Below are positions 34,409-42,460 of a stretch of DNA of 64,000 nucleotides, one piece after another. The notes under the pieces were generated by a model. That model did no database searches. It had not been told where the DNA came from and was given only the letters and a program-made list of their open reading frames with translations. Made by a program: the position numbers and the translations under genes. Positions within the stretch are counted from its first letter, which is position 1, and each line of letters begins with the position of its first letter. This DNA is from Pseudobacillus wudalianchiensis (lineage in GTDB: Bacteria > Bacillota > Bacilli > Bacillales > Domibacillaceae), in NCBI RefSeq assembly GCF_001685015.1, contig NZ_MAYT01000027.1:218589-282588 (forward strand). The letters are read 5' to 3'.

Positions 34409-34867
34409 TCACTCGAACTCTCCAGCCGCCGTCACCCGTTTTATGAGTTCAAGGAAATGTTCTTCAAATCGCTGATCATCTTCTTTTTGGCGTTTTTTAG
34501 GCCCCTTCATTCTCCCGCCAGCCTGCCGTGCTTTTTTTGCAACATGACGAAATCCAAGAAGCTGGTCAATATTATCCGTTGTGTACAAACGGCCATTTTG
34601 GTCAATGGCATATCCATTTTTAGCGAGAACCATCGCCGCTAGCCCATAATCTTGAGTCACGACAATGTCTCCTTTTTTCACACGATTGACTAGCACAAAA
34701 TCTACCGCATCTGCTCCTTTGGAAACTGTAATCGTCTCTGCACCGTCTCTCTGCATAATATGAGCAGTATCACAAATTAGCAGAACTTCTAGTCCGAACA
34801 TTTTAGCGATTTTGATTGTCCGATCCACTACCGGACAACCATCTGCATCAATCAAGATAACAGTCAT
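34409..34867 (-). CDS. yqxD: UPF0178 family protein YqxD/YaiI
   Basis: A 152-residue protein of the YaiI/YqxD family, which has a PIN/NYN-like fold: ILIDADGCPV at the N-terminus, VSKGADAVDF, VTQDYGLAAMVL and the basic RMKGPKKR stretch near the C-terminus. The acidic residues in the first and third motifs suggest nuclease-like chemistry, but no activity is established. ATG 34867 has AAGGAG upstream. Monocistronic. Confidence 0.88.
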   Translation of the reverse strand: MTVILIDADGCPVVDRTIKIAKMFGLEVLLICDTAHIMQRDGAETITVSKGADAVDFVLVNRVKKGDIVVTQDYGLAAMVLAKNGYAIDQNGRLYTTDNIDQLLGFRHVAKKARQAGGRMKGPKKRQKEDDQRFEEHFLELIKRVTAAGEFE

Positions 34868-34914
34868 CCATAAACGACTCCTTTTTACCAAACTCTTTCA
34901 TAGCGTACAACGAA

Positions 34915-36510
34915 TTAACAAGAAATAAGCGGCAGCGTAATCTCAACAGTCGTTCCTTCTTTTATCTTGCTGTGAATGGTCAACCTTCCTTTATGCTGCT
35001 CAATAATACGTTTAATGACCATGTAACCTAGTCCGGTTCCTGTCTCCTTCGTCGTATAAAAAGGGGTTCCCAGCTTTTGAATTTGTTCTGGCTTCATCCC
35101 TTCGCCTTTGTCAATAATTTGAATGCTTGCCTCTTTATCTTCTACTCTTTTTACACGAACAGCTAGTTGTCCCCCAAACGGCATCGCTTCTATACTATTT
35201 TTAAAGAGATTGATAAATACTTGCTTCAATTGATTTTCATTGCAATGAATAAGCAGGTCGCCATCTTCAAAGTCAGGAACGATTTGAGTATTGTTCATAC
35301 TGGCCTGCACTTGGAACAAAACAACCGTTTCCTCTAGTATATGTTTTAAATTTTTTGGATGAAAATGGACAACATTCGGTTTTGATAAAATTAAGAATTC
35401 ACTTACGATGAAATTAATGCGGTCAATTTCATCTAAAATTAGATGAAAATGTGAGTTATCTTCAAAGTCCTCTTTAATAAGCTGAATAAAACCGCGAACA
35501 GTCGTCAAAGGGTTACGAATTTCATGAGCGACACTAGCAGCCATCTGGCCGATTGCCGCCAGCTTTTCTGCATTTAGCAGTAATTCTTCTGTTCGCTTGC
35601 GCCGCGTAATATCCTTTATTTGAGCAAAGGATCCAATTAGTTTTTGTTTCTCATCTAGAATGGGCAGCGCATCAAATAAAACCGTCACCCTTCCACCACT
35701 CTTTTGCCTAAAATCTATTTCTAGATCGGTATACCGTTCTCCTTCCTCGAGCACCTTTCTTAAATAGAGACCAAAGCTTTCTAATTGATCAAGAGGTTGG
35801 AAGAGAACATCTTCTTTTTTTAAACCTGTTATGTGTTCAGCTGAGTGATTGAAGCCAATCAACTTTCCTGATTTGCTTGAAATCATGATCCCATCTCTTG
35901 TTGTATCCATAATGAGTTGGTTAATAATATATAACTTCTCATTCTGATGTAACAACTGCAGCTCTCTTTCAATAGAATCTTTCATCATTAACAGCAACGT
36001 TAATAAAAGTGGACTGCCACATTCAACAGCTGTCATAAAGGTAATCGTACCGATTATTTCTCCCTCACTCTGATCTATTATGGGTACGCCGTAACAAGTG
36101 CACGCATGCAGGCAGTGATGAAAATGATCCGGTCCGATGATCTCAATTGGCTGTTTATGCTTTAATGTTAAGCTGACAGAGTTGATTCCGCAGTGTTCCT
36201 CCGTAAATCGAACCCCTTCTTTGATGCCAAGTTGATTAACGGTATCTTTGATCGTTTGATCCCCATTCATTTGGATCACGTAACCTTCCTTATCGGTCGT
36301 TGCCGTCAGGACAGGTACACCTTGCATAGATGAAATAAACTTTTCAAAAAAATGCTGAACAACTTTTAAAAACTTGGTATGCTGTGAGAGTTTTTGCTGC
36401 AGTTCCTCTTCACCTAAACTGTCTTCGAATGCAGGTATCACAAGAGGATCTAGCCCCCGCTCTTTACATTGAGTTTTTAGGGTTTCAAAACACACATTCA
36501 TTTTTCCCAT
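34915..36510 (-). CDS. Orphan sensor histidine kinase with cysteine-rich GAF-like input and PAS
   Basis: A 531-residue soluble kinase. The first 200 residues resemble the AcoR-type sensory region (FTEEHCGINSVSLTL, HHCLHACTCYGVPI, GTITFMTAV); then a PAS domain (about 205-320), HisKA with His about 345 in VAHEIRNPL, and HATPase blocks NLFKNSIEAM, DKGEGM and GTGLGY. It has no membrane helix, so it reads a cytoplasmic signal. No response regulator is adjacent; together with the KinA-like catalytic half this suggests input to the sporulation phosphorelay, which is inference. Confidence 0.85.
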   Translation of the reverse strand: MGKMNVCFETLKTQCKERGLDPLVIPAFEDSLGEEELQQKLSQHTKFLKVVQHFFEKFISSMQGVPVLTATTDKEGYVIQMNGDQTIKDTVNQLGIKEGVRFTEEHCGINSVSLTLKHKQPIEIIGPDHFHHCLHACTCYGVPIIDQSEGEIIGTITFMTAVECGSPLLLTLLLMMKDSIERELQLLHQNEKLYIINQLIMDTTRDGIMISSKSGKLIGFNHSAEHITGLKKEDVLFQPLDQLESFGLYLRKVLEEGERYTDLEIDFRQKSGGRVTVLFDALPILDEKQKLIGSFAQIKDITRRKRTEELLLNAEKLAAIGQMAASVAHEIRNPLTTVRGFIQLIKEDFEDNSHFHLILDEIDRINFIVSEFLILSKPNVVHFHPKNLKHILEETVVLFQVQASMNNTQIVPDFEDGDLLIHCNENQLKQVFINLFKNSIEAMPFGGQLAVRVKRVEDKEASIQIIDKGEGMKPEQIQKLGTPFYTTKETGTGLGYMVIKRIIEQHKGRLTIHSKIKEGTTVEITLPLISC

Positions 36511-36744
36511 TATTCTCTATCCCCTAAATATGTAATTATTCTTTGGAAGTGTTCTACATTAAATAATTAATACCTTCTTTTCCCATTATATTAATAATAT
36601 ATAGAATATAACAAAAGGGAGCTAACAAATACTTAGTCTTCGATTTTTATAGGTGTCAGCTCTTAGTCACACGAATAACGCTGATCACAAAGCCTTCTCA
36701 TTCATTGTGAAGAGAACACTCATCTTAACATTGCCTGCACAAGG

Positions 36745-36779
36745 AAAAAACATCATCCAAACAGACAGATGATGTTTTT
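36745..36779 (-). terminator. Terminator of the deacetylase gene
   Basis: Stem acatcatc / gatgatgt with a 10-base loop and a T6 run on the minus strand, 24 bases after the deacetylase stop. Confidence 0.8.
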
Positions 36780-36802
36780 CTCGTTCACTTCATTATAGTG
36801 AG

Positions 36803-38224
36803 CTATCTTTTAAAATAAGGACCGATTTCAGAATGATCGTTTAACGAGAGCAATTGTGAAACTGTTACAAACTGATATCCTTGCTTTTCTAATGCTGTTA
36901 ATAGAGCAGGCAGTGCTTCTGCTGTTGTTGGATGAATATCGTGCATTAATACAATCGATCCTGGCTTAATAGTGCGCAGAATAACATCCGTTACGGCCTT
37001 AGCATTCCGATTTTTCCAGTCAAGTGAGTCAACGGACCATAAGATAATAGGCGTTCCGTTTCGCTTTGCCTCATTTTTAACTTTATCATTGTATGCTCCG
37101 TACGGAGGTCGCAGCAAGGTCGGCTTTGCCCCAGTCGCTTCTTCAATTTTACGGCTTGCTTCTCCTAGCTCCTGTTGAATTTGCACATCTTTTAAAGTTG
37201 ATAAATCGCGATGGTTCTGTGTATGACTTCCGATTTCGTGGCCTTTGCTTAATACTTGCTGGGCCACGGCAGGATAATACTCCACTTGGCTGCCTAACAT
37301 AAAGAATGTCGCTACGGCATGATGAGCTTCCAATGCACTTAAAACACGAGGTGTAGATTTGGCATTCGGCCCATCATCAAAAGTAAGTGCAATATACTTG
37401 CCATTAGGATCCAATTTCACTTGTTTTGGATTTTGTTCAACAGCACTCTTCTTCGGCTGCTGGGAGATGTTCAACTCTTTTACGATTCCCTCTTTTAAGA
37501 AGGGACTTATTTTCTCTAACGGAATCACTGCTTTTAATGAACCGGCTGAACCCGTTGCCGCTTCATACTTATCAAAATATAAGATAAAGGATTGTTTATT
37601 AATAGACCATTTCCATGTATGATGGTCTTTCAGTGCTTCATCCAATAAATCGTCTATTATATAAAAAGCTACGTCTTCTTGCCCATTTAATTGTTTTACG
37701 ACCATGGAGCGGATCTCATCTAAGTTTTCTTTTCCGTCTTCTAAAATATCCGTTACCTTTAAAATCTTTTTCTGGGTAATATCTACCACAAAGGTTTTAA
37801 TAGCTTCTTGTCTTTTTGACCCGCCCGTATATTGATGGGCAGAAAACACAAGGCTATATAGATGATCATTCACTTTGTTTGTGTCTACTTCAATCGTCAA
37901 ATTTGCACGCTTTTGCTTTCCAAACAGCTTTTTATTCGCTTGTACTTCAGTAAAAAACTGCTCTTTCTGCTGCTTAACCCACTGTTGAATAGGCTGATCT
38001 ATTTTTTTGTCTCCGGCAACAGGCAGGCTGATTGCCAATGTGTAATTTCTTGCTTCACTTGTGCGTGTCTCTAGTTGCAGTCCTGGATACTTGCTTAACT
38101 TTTTTGTTTCCACTTTTTCATTCTTCGCATATGTCCCATTTCCCGTAAACTGATTAAACCCTATCAAAACAAAAAGAAAAAATAAGGTAAGAACGACCCA
38201 AGCAGGCCAGCGTAATCGTCTCAT
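36803..38224 (-). CDS. pdaC: Membrane-anchored polysaccharide deacetylase, PdaC-like
   Basis: A 473-residue protein with an N-terminal membrane anchor (about residues 8-25), a DUF4163/RsiV-like region (about 60-250; SAHQYTGGSKRQ, WKWSINKQSFILYF) and a C-terminal NodB deacetylase domain with TFDDGPNAKSTPR, HEIGSHTQNH, RPPYGAYND and VLMHDIH. B. subtilis PdaC has this layout and deacetylates peptidoglycan sugars. ATG 38224 follows GAAGGG; an upstream ATG lacks a site. A 42-bp dyad lies in the promoter region. Confidence 0.88.
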   Translation of the reverse strand: MRRLRWPAWVVLTLFFLFVLIGFNQFTGNGTYAKNEKVETKKLSKYPGLQLETRTSEARNYTLAISLPVAGDKKIDQPIQQWVKQQKEQFFTEVQANKKLFGKQKRANLTIEVDTNKVNDHLYSLVFSAHQYTGGSKRQEAIKTFVVDITQKKILKVTDILEDGKENLDEIRSMVVKQLNGQEDVAFYIIDDLLDEALKDHHTWKWSINKQSFILYFDKYEAATGSAGSLKAVIPLEKISPFLKEGIVKELNISQQPKKSAVEQNPKQVKLDPNGKYIALTFDDGPNAKSTPRVLSALEAHHAVATFFMLGSQVEYYPAVAQQVLSKGHEIGSHTQNHRDLSTLKDVQIQQELGEASRKIEEATGAKPTLLRPPYGAYNDKVKNEAKRNGTPIILWSVDSLDWKNRNAKAVTDVILRTIKPGSIVLMHDIHPTTAEALPALLTALEKQGYQFVTVSQLLSLNDHSEIGPYFKR

Positions 38225-38382
38225 TATTTTAAATCCCTTCAATAATAAATAGATCATATGTCTCTCTGTAAACTGTCATAATGGCACAAGATTCTTCTAA
38301 TATCTAGAAAAATATCCATCTTGTAACCTCTCGATTTTATGCTATTTTCCATTAAAGGTCAATGAAACAAATGAAAAAATTC

Positions 38383-38424
38383 GACAATATCTATCCTTAA
38401 ATGATCAATTAAGGATATTTTGTC
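38383..38424. promoter_or_regulatory. AT-rich 42-bp dyad upstream of the deacetylase
   Basis: Perfect arms TATCCTTAA / TTAAGGATA around ATGATCAA, with outer gacaa / ttgtc. It sits 160 bp before the deacetylase start and after the terminator of the 48-residue gene, so it could be an operator or a second terminator. Confidence 0.4.
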
Positions 38425-38432
38425 AAAAATAA

Positions 38433-38462
38433 AAAAGGGACGTTTCACAAAACGCCCCTTAA
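38433..38462 (-). terminator. Terminator of the 48-residue gene
   Basis: Arms aagggacgttt / aaacgcccctt (one mismatch in DNA, a G-U pair in the minus-strand RNA), followed by a T-run on the minus strand; 18 bases after the small gene's stop. Confidence 0.75.
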
Positions 38463-38479
38463 GTCACAAAACGATTGGC

Positions 38480-38626
38480 CTATTCATCCGGTGAAGACAT
38501 TCCACCCGCCCCTGATGAATCGGTGTCTGCATGGGTGAGGAAGTTTTTCTTTTCCTTCGGTTGAACAGCTGTTTCTCTTTCAATAATAGAAGGGATTTCA
38601 GAGAGCGTGTCTTTGCCATCTTTCAT
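38480..38626 (-). CDS. Small hydrophilic protein of 48 residues
   Basis: ATG 38626 has a perfect AGGAGG 8 bases upstream, and a terminator follows the stop, so this looks like a real single-gene unit. The product is hydrophilic (MKDGKDTLSEIPS at the start, SSGAGGMSSPDE at the end) with no cysteine and a central lysine-rich KEKKN. No family recognised; small soluble spore or stress proteins have similar composition. Confidence 0.6.
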   Translation of the reverse strand: MKDGKDTLSEIPSIIERETAVQPKEKKNFLTHADTDSSGAGGMSSPDE

Positions 38627-38709
38627 GTGTATCGCCTCCTCATTGATTTATTTATTTTTTCCCTTTTTTTTCCTTCCCAAAACCTCCATACCGTTATGAA
38701 CGTGCCTCG

Positions 38710-38741
38710 AACAATATGAATGATTAATCATTCATATTGTT
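38710..38741. terminator. Perfect 32-nt AT-rich palindrome after the nitronate monooxygenase gene
   Basis: Sixteen-base arms (aacaatatgaatgatt and its complement) with no loop, 6 bases after the gene's stop. Position suggests termination, but no clear T-run follows on the minus strand, so an operator or insulator role is also possible. Confidence 0.5.
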
Positions 38742-38747
38742 ATTTTC

Positions 38748-39719
38748 TTATCCTTCAATAGATGAAGGTTGATTAATTAATTGGTTTCGTGCTTTTTGAT
38801 AGGATTCTTGCAGCTCTTCTATAATGTGCGAGGTTTTTTGGACTTTATGAATCGTGTTAATCCCCTGTCCAGCTGACCAAATATTTTTCCATGCCTTGGG
38901 GGCAGTCCCATTCATTTTTGAAAAATCAACTTTCTCCTCTTTCTCTAATTGGGTCGGATCTAATCCTGCCTGCTTAATACTTGGTTTTAAATAATTGGCG
39001 TGCACTCCACTGAAGGCATCTGTGTAGATGATGTCATCAAGTGTAGAGTCGATAATCATCTCTTGGTATTCCTTTTGGGCAAAGCTTTCCTCTGCTGTAA
39101 TGAACCTGGTTCCCATATAAGCGAGGTCAGCTCCGAGAACTCTGGCTGCAACAATATCTTTTCCAGTCGAAATCGCACCTGATAAAATCGTTATTCCGTT
39201 CCAAAATTCTTTCACCGCTCCGATAAAAGCAAAAGGATTGATCGTTCCAGCATGTCCACCCGCTCCCGTACACACTAATACAAGGCCGTCTACCCCTTTC
39301 TCAGCTGCTTTTTCCGCATGTGAAACGGTAATAACATCAGCAAAAACAAGACCTCCGTAATCATGGACGATCTTTACGACAGGGCTCGGATCCCCTAATG
39401 ACGTAATGACGATTGGCGGCTGATATTCCTTAATAAGCCCTAAATCTTCATCATATCGTTTATTTGAACGGTGGGCGATGAAATTTACTGCCCACGGGGC
39501 GATGATTTCATTCGGCCTTTGCTGCTTTGCCTCTTCTAACTCTATCCTAATGGTCTCCATCCATTCCTTTAACACGTCCACTGTCCGGGCATTTAACAGT
39601 GGAAATGAACCGATGACACCTGCCTTGCAGCCCTCAATGACCATTCTCGGGCTGGATACCAAAAACATGGGAGCCATAATGACAGGTAAGGACAGCTGTT
39701 CTCCTATCCACTTTGTCAT
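38748..39719 (-). CDS. Nitronate monooxygenase family protein
   Basis: A 323-residue FMN-dependent TIM barrel: PVIMAPMFLVSSPRMV at the N-terminus, VCTGAGGHAGTINPFAF, GAISTGKDIVAARVLGADLAYMGTRF. The group oxidises alkyl nitronates such as propionate-3-nitronate. The active-site histidine is probably the one in GAGGHAG. It is a single gene. A role beside the nitrate genes is not implied, as it is 24 kb away. Confidence 0.87.
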   Translation of the reverse strand: MTKWIGEQLSLPVIMAPMFLVSSPRMVIEGCKAGVIGSFPLLNARTVDVLKEWMETIRIELEEAKQQRPNEIIAPWAVNFIAHRSNKRYDEDLGLIKEYQPPIVITSLGDPSPVVKIVHDYGGLVFADVITVSHAEKAAEKGVDGLVLVCTGAGGHAGTINPFAFIGAVKEFWNGITILSGAISTGKDIVAARVLGADLAYMGTRFITAEESFAQKEYQEMIIDSTLDDIIYTDAFSGVHANYLKPSIKQAGLDPTQLEKEEKVDFSKMNGTAPKAWKNIWSAGQGINTIHKVQKTSHIIEELQESYQKARNQLINQPSSIEG

Positions 39720-39827
39720 GCTTTCTTCCTCCTTTCTTTTTATATATAACTATTTCGTCAGTGGCTAAGTAAACTCCTGTTTTTCTAAAACAACGATCGT
39801 AAAGTTGATTCGTATAAAAGTATAAAG

Positions 39828-39861
39828 AAGTCTTCCCTAACTAGTTGTATAGAGAAGACTT
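39828..39861. terminator. Terminator of the CapA-like gene
   Basis: Arms aagtcttccct / agagaagactt (one mismatch) with a 12-base loop, 11 bases after the CapA-like stop. Confidence 0.65.
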
Positions 39862-39872
39862 TAAAGTTTATA

Positions 39873-41036
39873 TTAGTTACTTTTTTCGTATTGCAGCCAA
39901 TCCGATCCGTTGATTTGGTTGGATACATCGATAATTTTTTTCTTTACTCTTTCTGCTTCAGCACCTTCTAATTTTTTTGGCTGATAATTATTCCTATAGG
40001 AAACGGAAGAGATAGAGAATGGCACAACGTTGATTTCCTTCTTGTCTGTCAGCTTCCCATTCTTCAAATGGAATGTCTGCTGGAACACGTACGTATCTTT
40101 GTCACTTGGATTTCGGTTGCCGCCGAACATAAAGTTGCCGAGGCTGTAGACAATGAACTTGCCGTTATATTCTTCTACCCCTTGGACGACATGAGGGTGA
40201 TGTCCAAGGACTAAATCAGCACCGTGGTCAATTGTGTAATGAGCCAGTGTTTTTTGCGATGCTTCCGGCACATATTGTCTTTCTACTCCCCAGTGGAAAT
40301 GAACAAGAACAATTTCCGCACCTTTCTTGCGAAGTTCTTTAATGTCCTTCGCTACTTGATCACGTAGTTCAGCTGTATCATCCCAGCCTTCGTAACCGAG
40401 AGCCCCTACTTTTACCCCTTTTACTTCTGTTAAATATTTGTTCTCGTAGCCAAAGTAGCCTATATTCTCTTTCTTCAACGTGTCAATCGTGTCCTCATAG
40501 CCTTTTTGCAAATAGTCGTGAATGTGATTATTTGCTAGGTTTACAGACTCGATTCCGCCAAGCTTTAAAATTTGCGCATACGATGGATCGCCTTTAAAAC
40601 GAAACTTTTTAACGGCTTTTTCTTTAGCATTCGTTAACGTTGTTTCTAAATTGACTGTTGACAAATCGTCCTTCTTAAAAATATCATCTAGTTCCGCTAC
40701 AAAATAAGAAAGTCCATTCTTATTTGCCTCATCTGGAAAAGAGCCAGCATATTGAAATGTTTCATCTGTTCCTAATGTAAAATCGCCAGCAGCACTGATG
40801 GTGATCGCTGTTTCCTTCGCCGGTGCCGGTTCTTCTTTATTCGCTTCTATTTGTTTAGCTTTAGCCGTTCCTTTATCGACTTCACTGCCGCTGACTGTCT
40901 CAGCGGAATCTAAATTAAAATTATATATGGAGACACCAATAATCAGTATACATAGGACAAAAAGTGTGATCTTGACCGATTTCTTTAACCGTTTACGCTT
41001 TCTTCTCCCATTGCGGCTGTTCAAATCTTTGTTCAT
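39873..41036 (-). CDS. CapA-family membrane-anchored metallophosphatase-like protein
   Basis: A 387-residue protein: basic N-terminus, one membrane helix (about 22-42), a charged linker, then a PGA_cap/CapA domain with SAAGDFTLG, STVNLETTLT, NLANNHIHDY, VLVHFHWGVE, GHHPHVVQG and SLGNFMFGG. CapA proteins assist polyglutamate export or anchoring, but no capBC genes are adjacent. Stand-alone copies such as B. subtilis YwtB relatives are common. An envelope role is likely; the substrate is unknown. Confidence 0.87.
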   Translation of the reverse strand: MNKDLNSRNGRRKRKRLKKSVKITLFVLCILIIGVSIYNFNLDSAETVSGSEVDKGTAKAKQIEANKEEPAPAKETAITISAAGDFTLGTDETFQYAGSFPDEANKNGLSYFVAELDDIFKKDDLSTVNLETTLTNAKEKAVKKFRFKGDPSYAQILKLGGIESVNLANNHIHDYLQKGYEDTIDTLKKENIGYFGYENKYLTEVKGVKVGALGYEGWDDTAELRDQVAKDIKELRKKGAEIVLVHFHWGVERQYVPEASQKTLAHYTIDHGADLVLGHHPHVVQGVEEYNGKFIVYSLGNFMFGGNRNPSDKDTYVFQQTFHLKNGKLTDKKEINVVPFSISSVSYRNNYQPKKLEGAEAERVKKKIIDVSNQINGSDWLQYEKSN

Positions 41037-41156
41037 TTTATTGCCAATATCCCCTTTATATGATTATTTTTCCACCTCCTAAAAATATACTACAACTTTT
41101 GCTAAATAACTATCACTATTTTAGTAGATTCTTGGAACTTTCCTTTCCCTATCTAG

Positions 41157-41723
41157 TTATTTTTTCGCTAGCTTTCTAAGGACAAACTCATACATACCAA
41201 TAACCATGCCTGTGCCAATTATCGCGATCATCCATAGCAGAAATTTCACACTAATATTTCCCATAGGGCTGCAGCGGTGAACGATGGTATAAAGCCCTTC
41301 CGAATGATCAGCCATAACTAACAACAGCAATGAAAGAAGCGGAAAACCCACCATTGCTTTCCATGACAAGGAGTGCAGCCAGCTGTCTTTAAAAAAAGCG
41401 GCCACTGTCTGACCAGTCATCACAACGAACAAAAGAACGGCAAAAAGAAGACTCTCCCTGATAGCCTGTAGTTTCATTAATGCTACCATGTAAGCCACTG
41501 TAAAACCGATGCCGAACAACATAAGGATTCCCCCTAAGAAAGGCATAGCCCAGCGTTCTTGCTGATGGCTGTCGTTTATAAATTTCACACTGATCGACCA
41601 GCCAAGAAGCAGCATTACACCGGCTAGCCAATACACTTTTATGAAAGAATGCATCCAGCTGTAAAAAGGCTCTATTAACTTTTCCTCTCCATATGAACCT
41701 TCCTCTAGATGAAGAACCATCAT
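41157..41723 (-). CDS. Five-helix membrane protein, function unknown
   Basis: A 188-residue protein with an acidic N-terminal 30 residues and five membrane helices (starting about residues 28, 60, 90, 122, 158). Histidines near helices (SWMHSF, WLHSLSW, TIVHRCSP) could bind haem or metal, though this is speculative. It starts 3 bases after a 44-residue one-helix gene, and the pair looks like a two-subunit membrane complex. No family recognised. Confidence 0.7.
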   Translation of the reverse strand: MMVLHLEEGSYGEEKLIEPFYSWMHSFIKVYWLAGVMLLLGWSISVKFINDSHQQERWAMPFLGGILMLFGIGFTVAYMVALMKLQAIRESLLFAVLLFVVMTGQTVAAFFKDSWLHSLSWKAMVGFPLLSLLLLVMADHSEGLYTIVHRCSPMGNISVKFLLWMIAIIGTGMVIGMYEFVLRKLAKK

Positions 41724-41726
41724 CCC

Positions 41727-41861
41727 CTACCCGATTGCCAGCGGAATAATGAGTAACAAAAGAGTAAATATGACAGCTCCCCATGAAAAAGCAACTTCAT
41801 TCGCAGCAGTCGCCCTCTTCTTTTCCTGAAGAGCGTCTTCCCTTCTTTTTTCTTTATTCAT
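41727..41861 (-). CDS. Small one-helix membrane protein (44 residues)
   Basis: ATG 41861 has GGGAGAGG upstream. The first 24 residues are highly charged (MNKEKRREDALQEKKR) and one hydrophobic helix (WGAVIFTLLLLIIPLAIG) ends the protein. Its stop is 3 bases before the start of the five-helix gene, so they form an operon. Size and topology resemble small accessory subunits of respiratory oxidases, but no motif proves it. Confidence 0.6.
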   Translation of the reverse strand: MNKEKRREDALQEKKRATAANEVAFSWGAVIFTLLLLIIPLAIG

Positions 41862-41902
41862 TCTATGTTCCTCTCCCTAGTTGTAAAGCTTTCTAAAACA
41901 AT

Positions 41903-41937
41903 ACAACAGATCTGTCTCTGACAGACAGATCTGTTGT
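41903..41937. terminator. Terminator between the lipoprotein and small membrane operon
   Basis: Perfect 14-bp stem acaacagatctgtc / gacagatctgttgt with a 7-base loop, starting 2 bases after the YusW-like stop; minus-strand RNA then reads a weak T-rich stretch. Confidence 0.7.
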
Positions 41938-41939
41938 GC

Positions 41940-42401
41940 TTACCTTCTATATTTCTTTTCAGGGCCGCCTGCAAAATTAATCTCCAATTCCACTGATCGA
42001 GCATCTTTAGGAATATCAAAGGCTTGTTCTACACTTTTTAATACTTCATCGTCAGGCGTTCGTTCGTTAAAAGCGAAAGAAGAGAATATTTCATCCAGTT
42101 CTTTCATCGCTGCATCGCCTTGTAAGTTTTGATTTTTTGTTTGATTTACGTACGATGCTTCCGTTCCCTTTTTATCCTGATCATAGTCAACATCAATTGC
42201 ATCGTCCTTCCCGTTCAAATCAACATCAAGATCAAAACTTGTAAACGGATAGCTGGCATTAGCCCCATCCCCTTTTACCGGTGCTTTTTCCGGCTGAGTC
42301 TGCACTTGATCTTGATCGTTATTATTATCGTTATCATTATTGGCACAGCCCGCGAGCGGAAAAGCGGACGCCAATAAAACAGCTAGGATTATTCCTTTCA
42401 T
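41940..42401 (-). CDS. YusW-like lipoprotein
   Basis: A 153-residue lipoprotein (lipobox LAGC at about residue 18) with an Asn/Asp-rich linker (NNDNDNNNDQDQ) and a domain resembling the YusW family (YPFTSFDLDVDL, then AMKELDEIFSSFAF and ARSVELEINFAGGPEKKY). ATG 42401 has AAGGAG upstream. Envelope-located; function unknown. Confidence 0.7.
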   Translation of the reverse strand: MKGIILAVLLASAFPLAGCANNDNDNNNDQDQVQTQPEKAPVKGDGANASYPFTSFDLDVDLNGKDDAIDVDYDQDKKGTEASYVNQTKNQNLQGDAAMKELDEIFSSFAFNERTPDDEVLKSVEQAFDIPKDARSVELEINFAGGPEKKYRR

Positions 42402-42460
42402 GCTGTTCACTCCTTCCAAGGATGCTTCTTTTTCTTATCTCCTCATTTTCCTGTTTTTAT

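Noticed and set aside
38748-39719. Linking the nitronate monooxygenase to the nitrate island
   Set aside because: It lies 24 kb away as a single gene and acts on nitronates, not nitrate; no shared promoter motif was seen.
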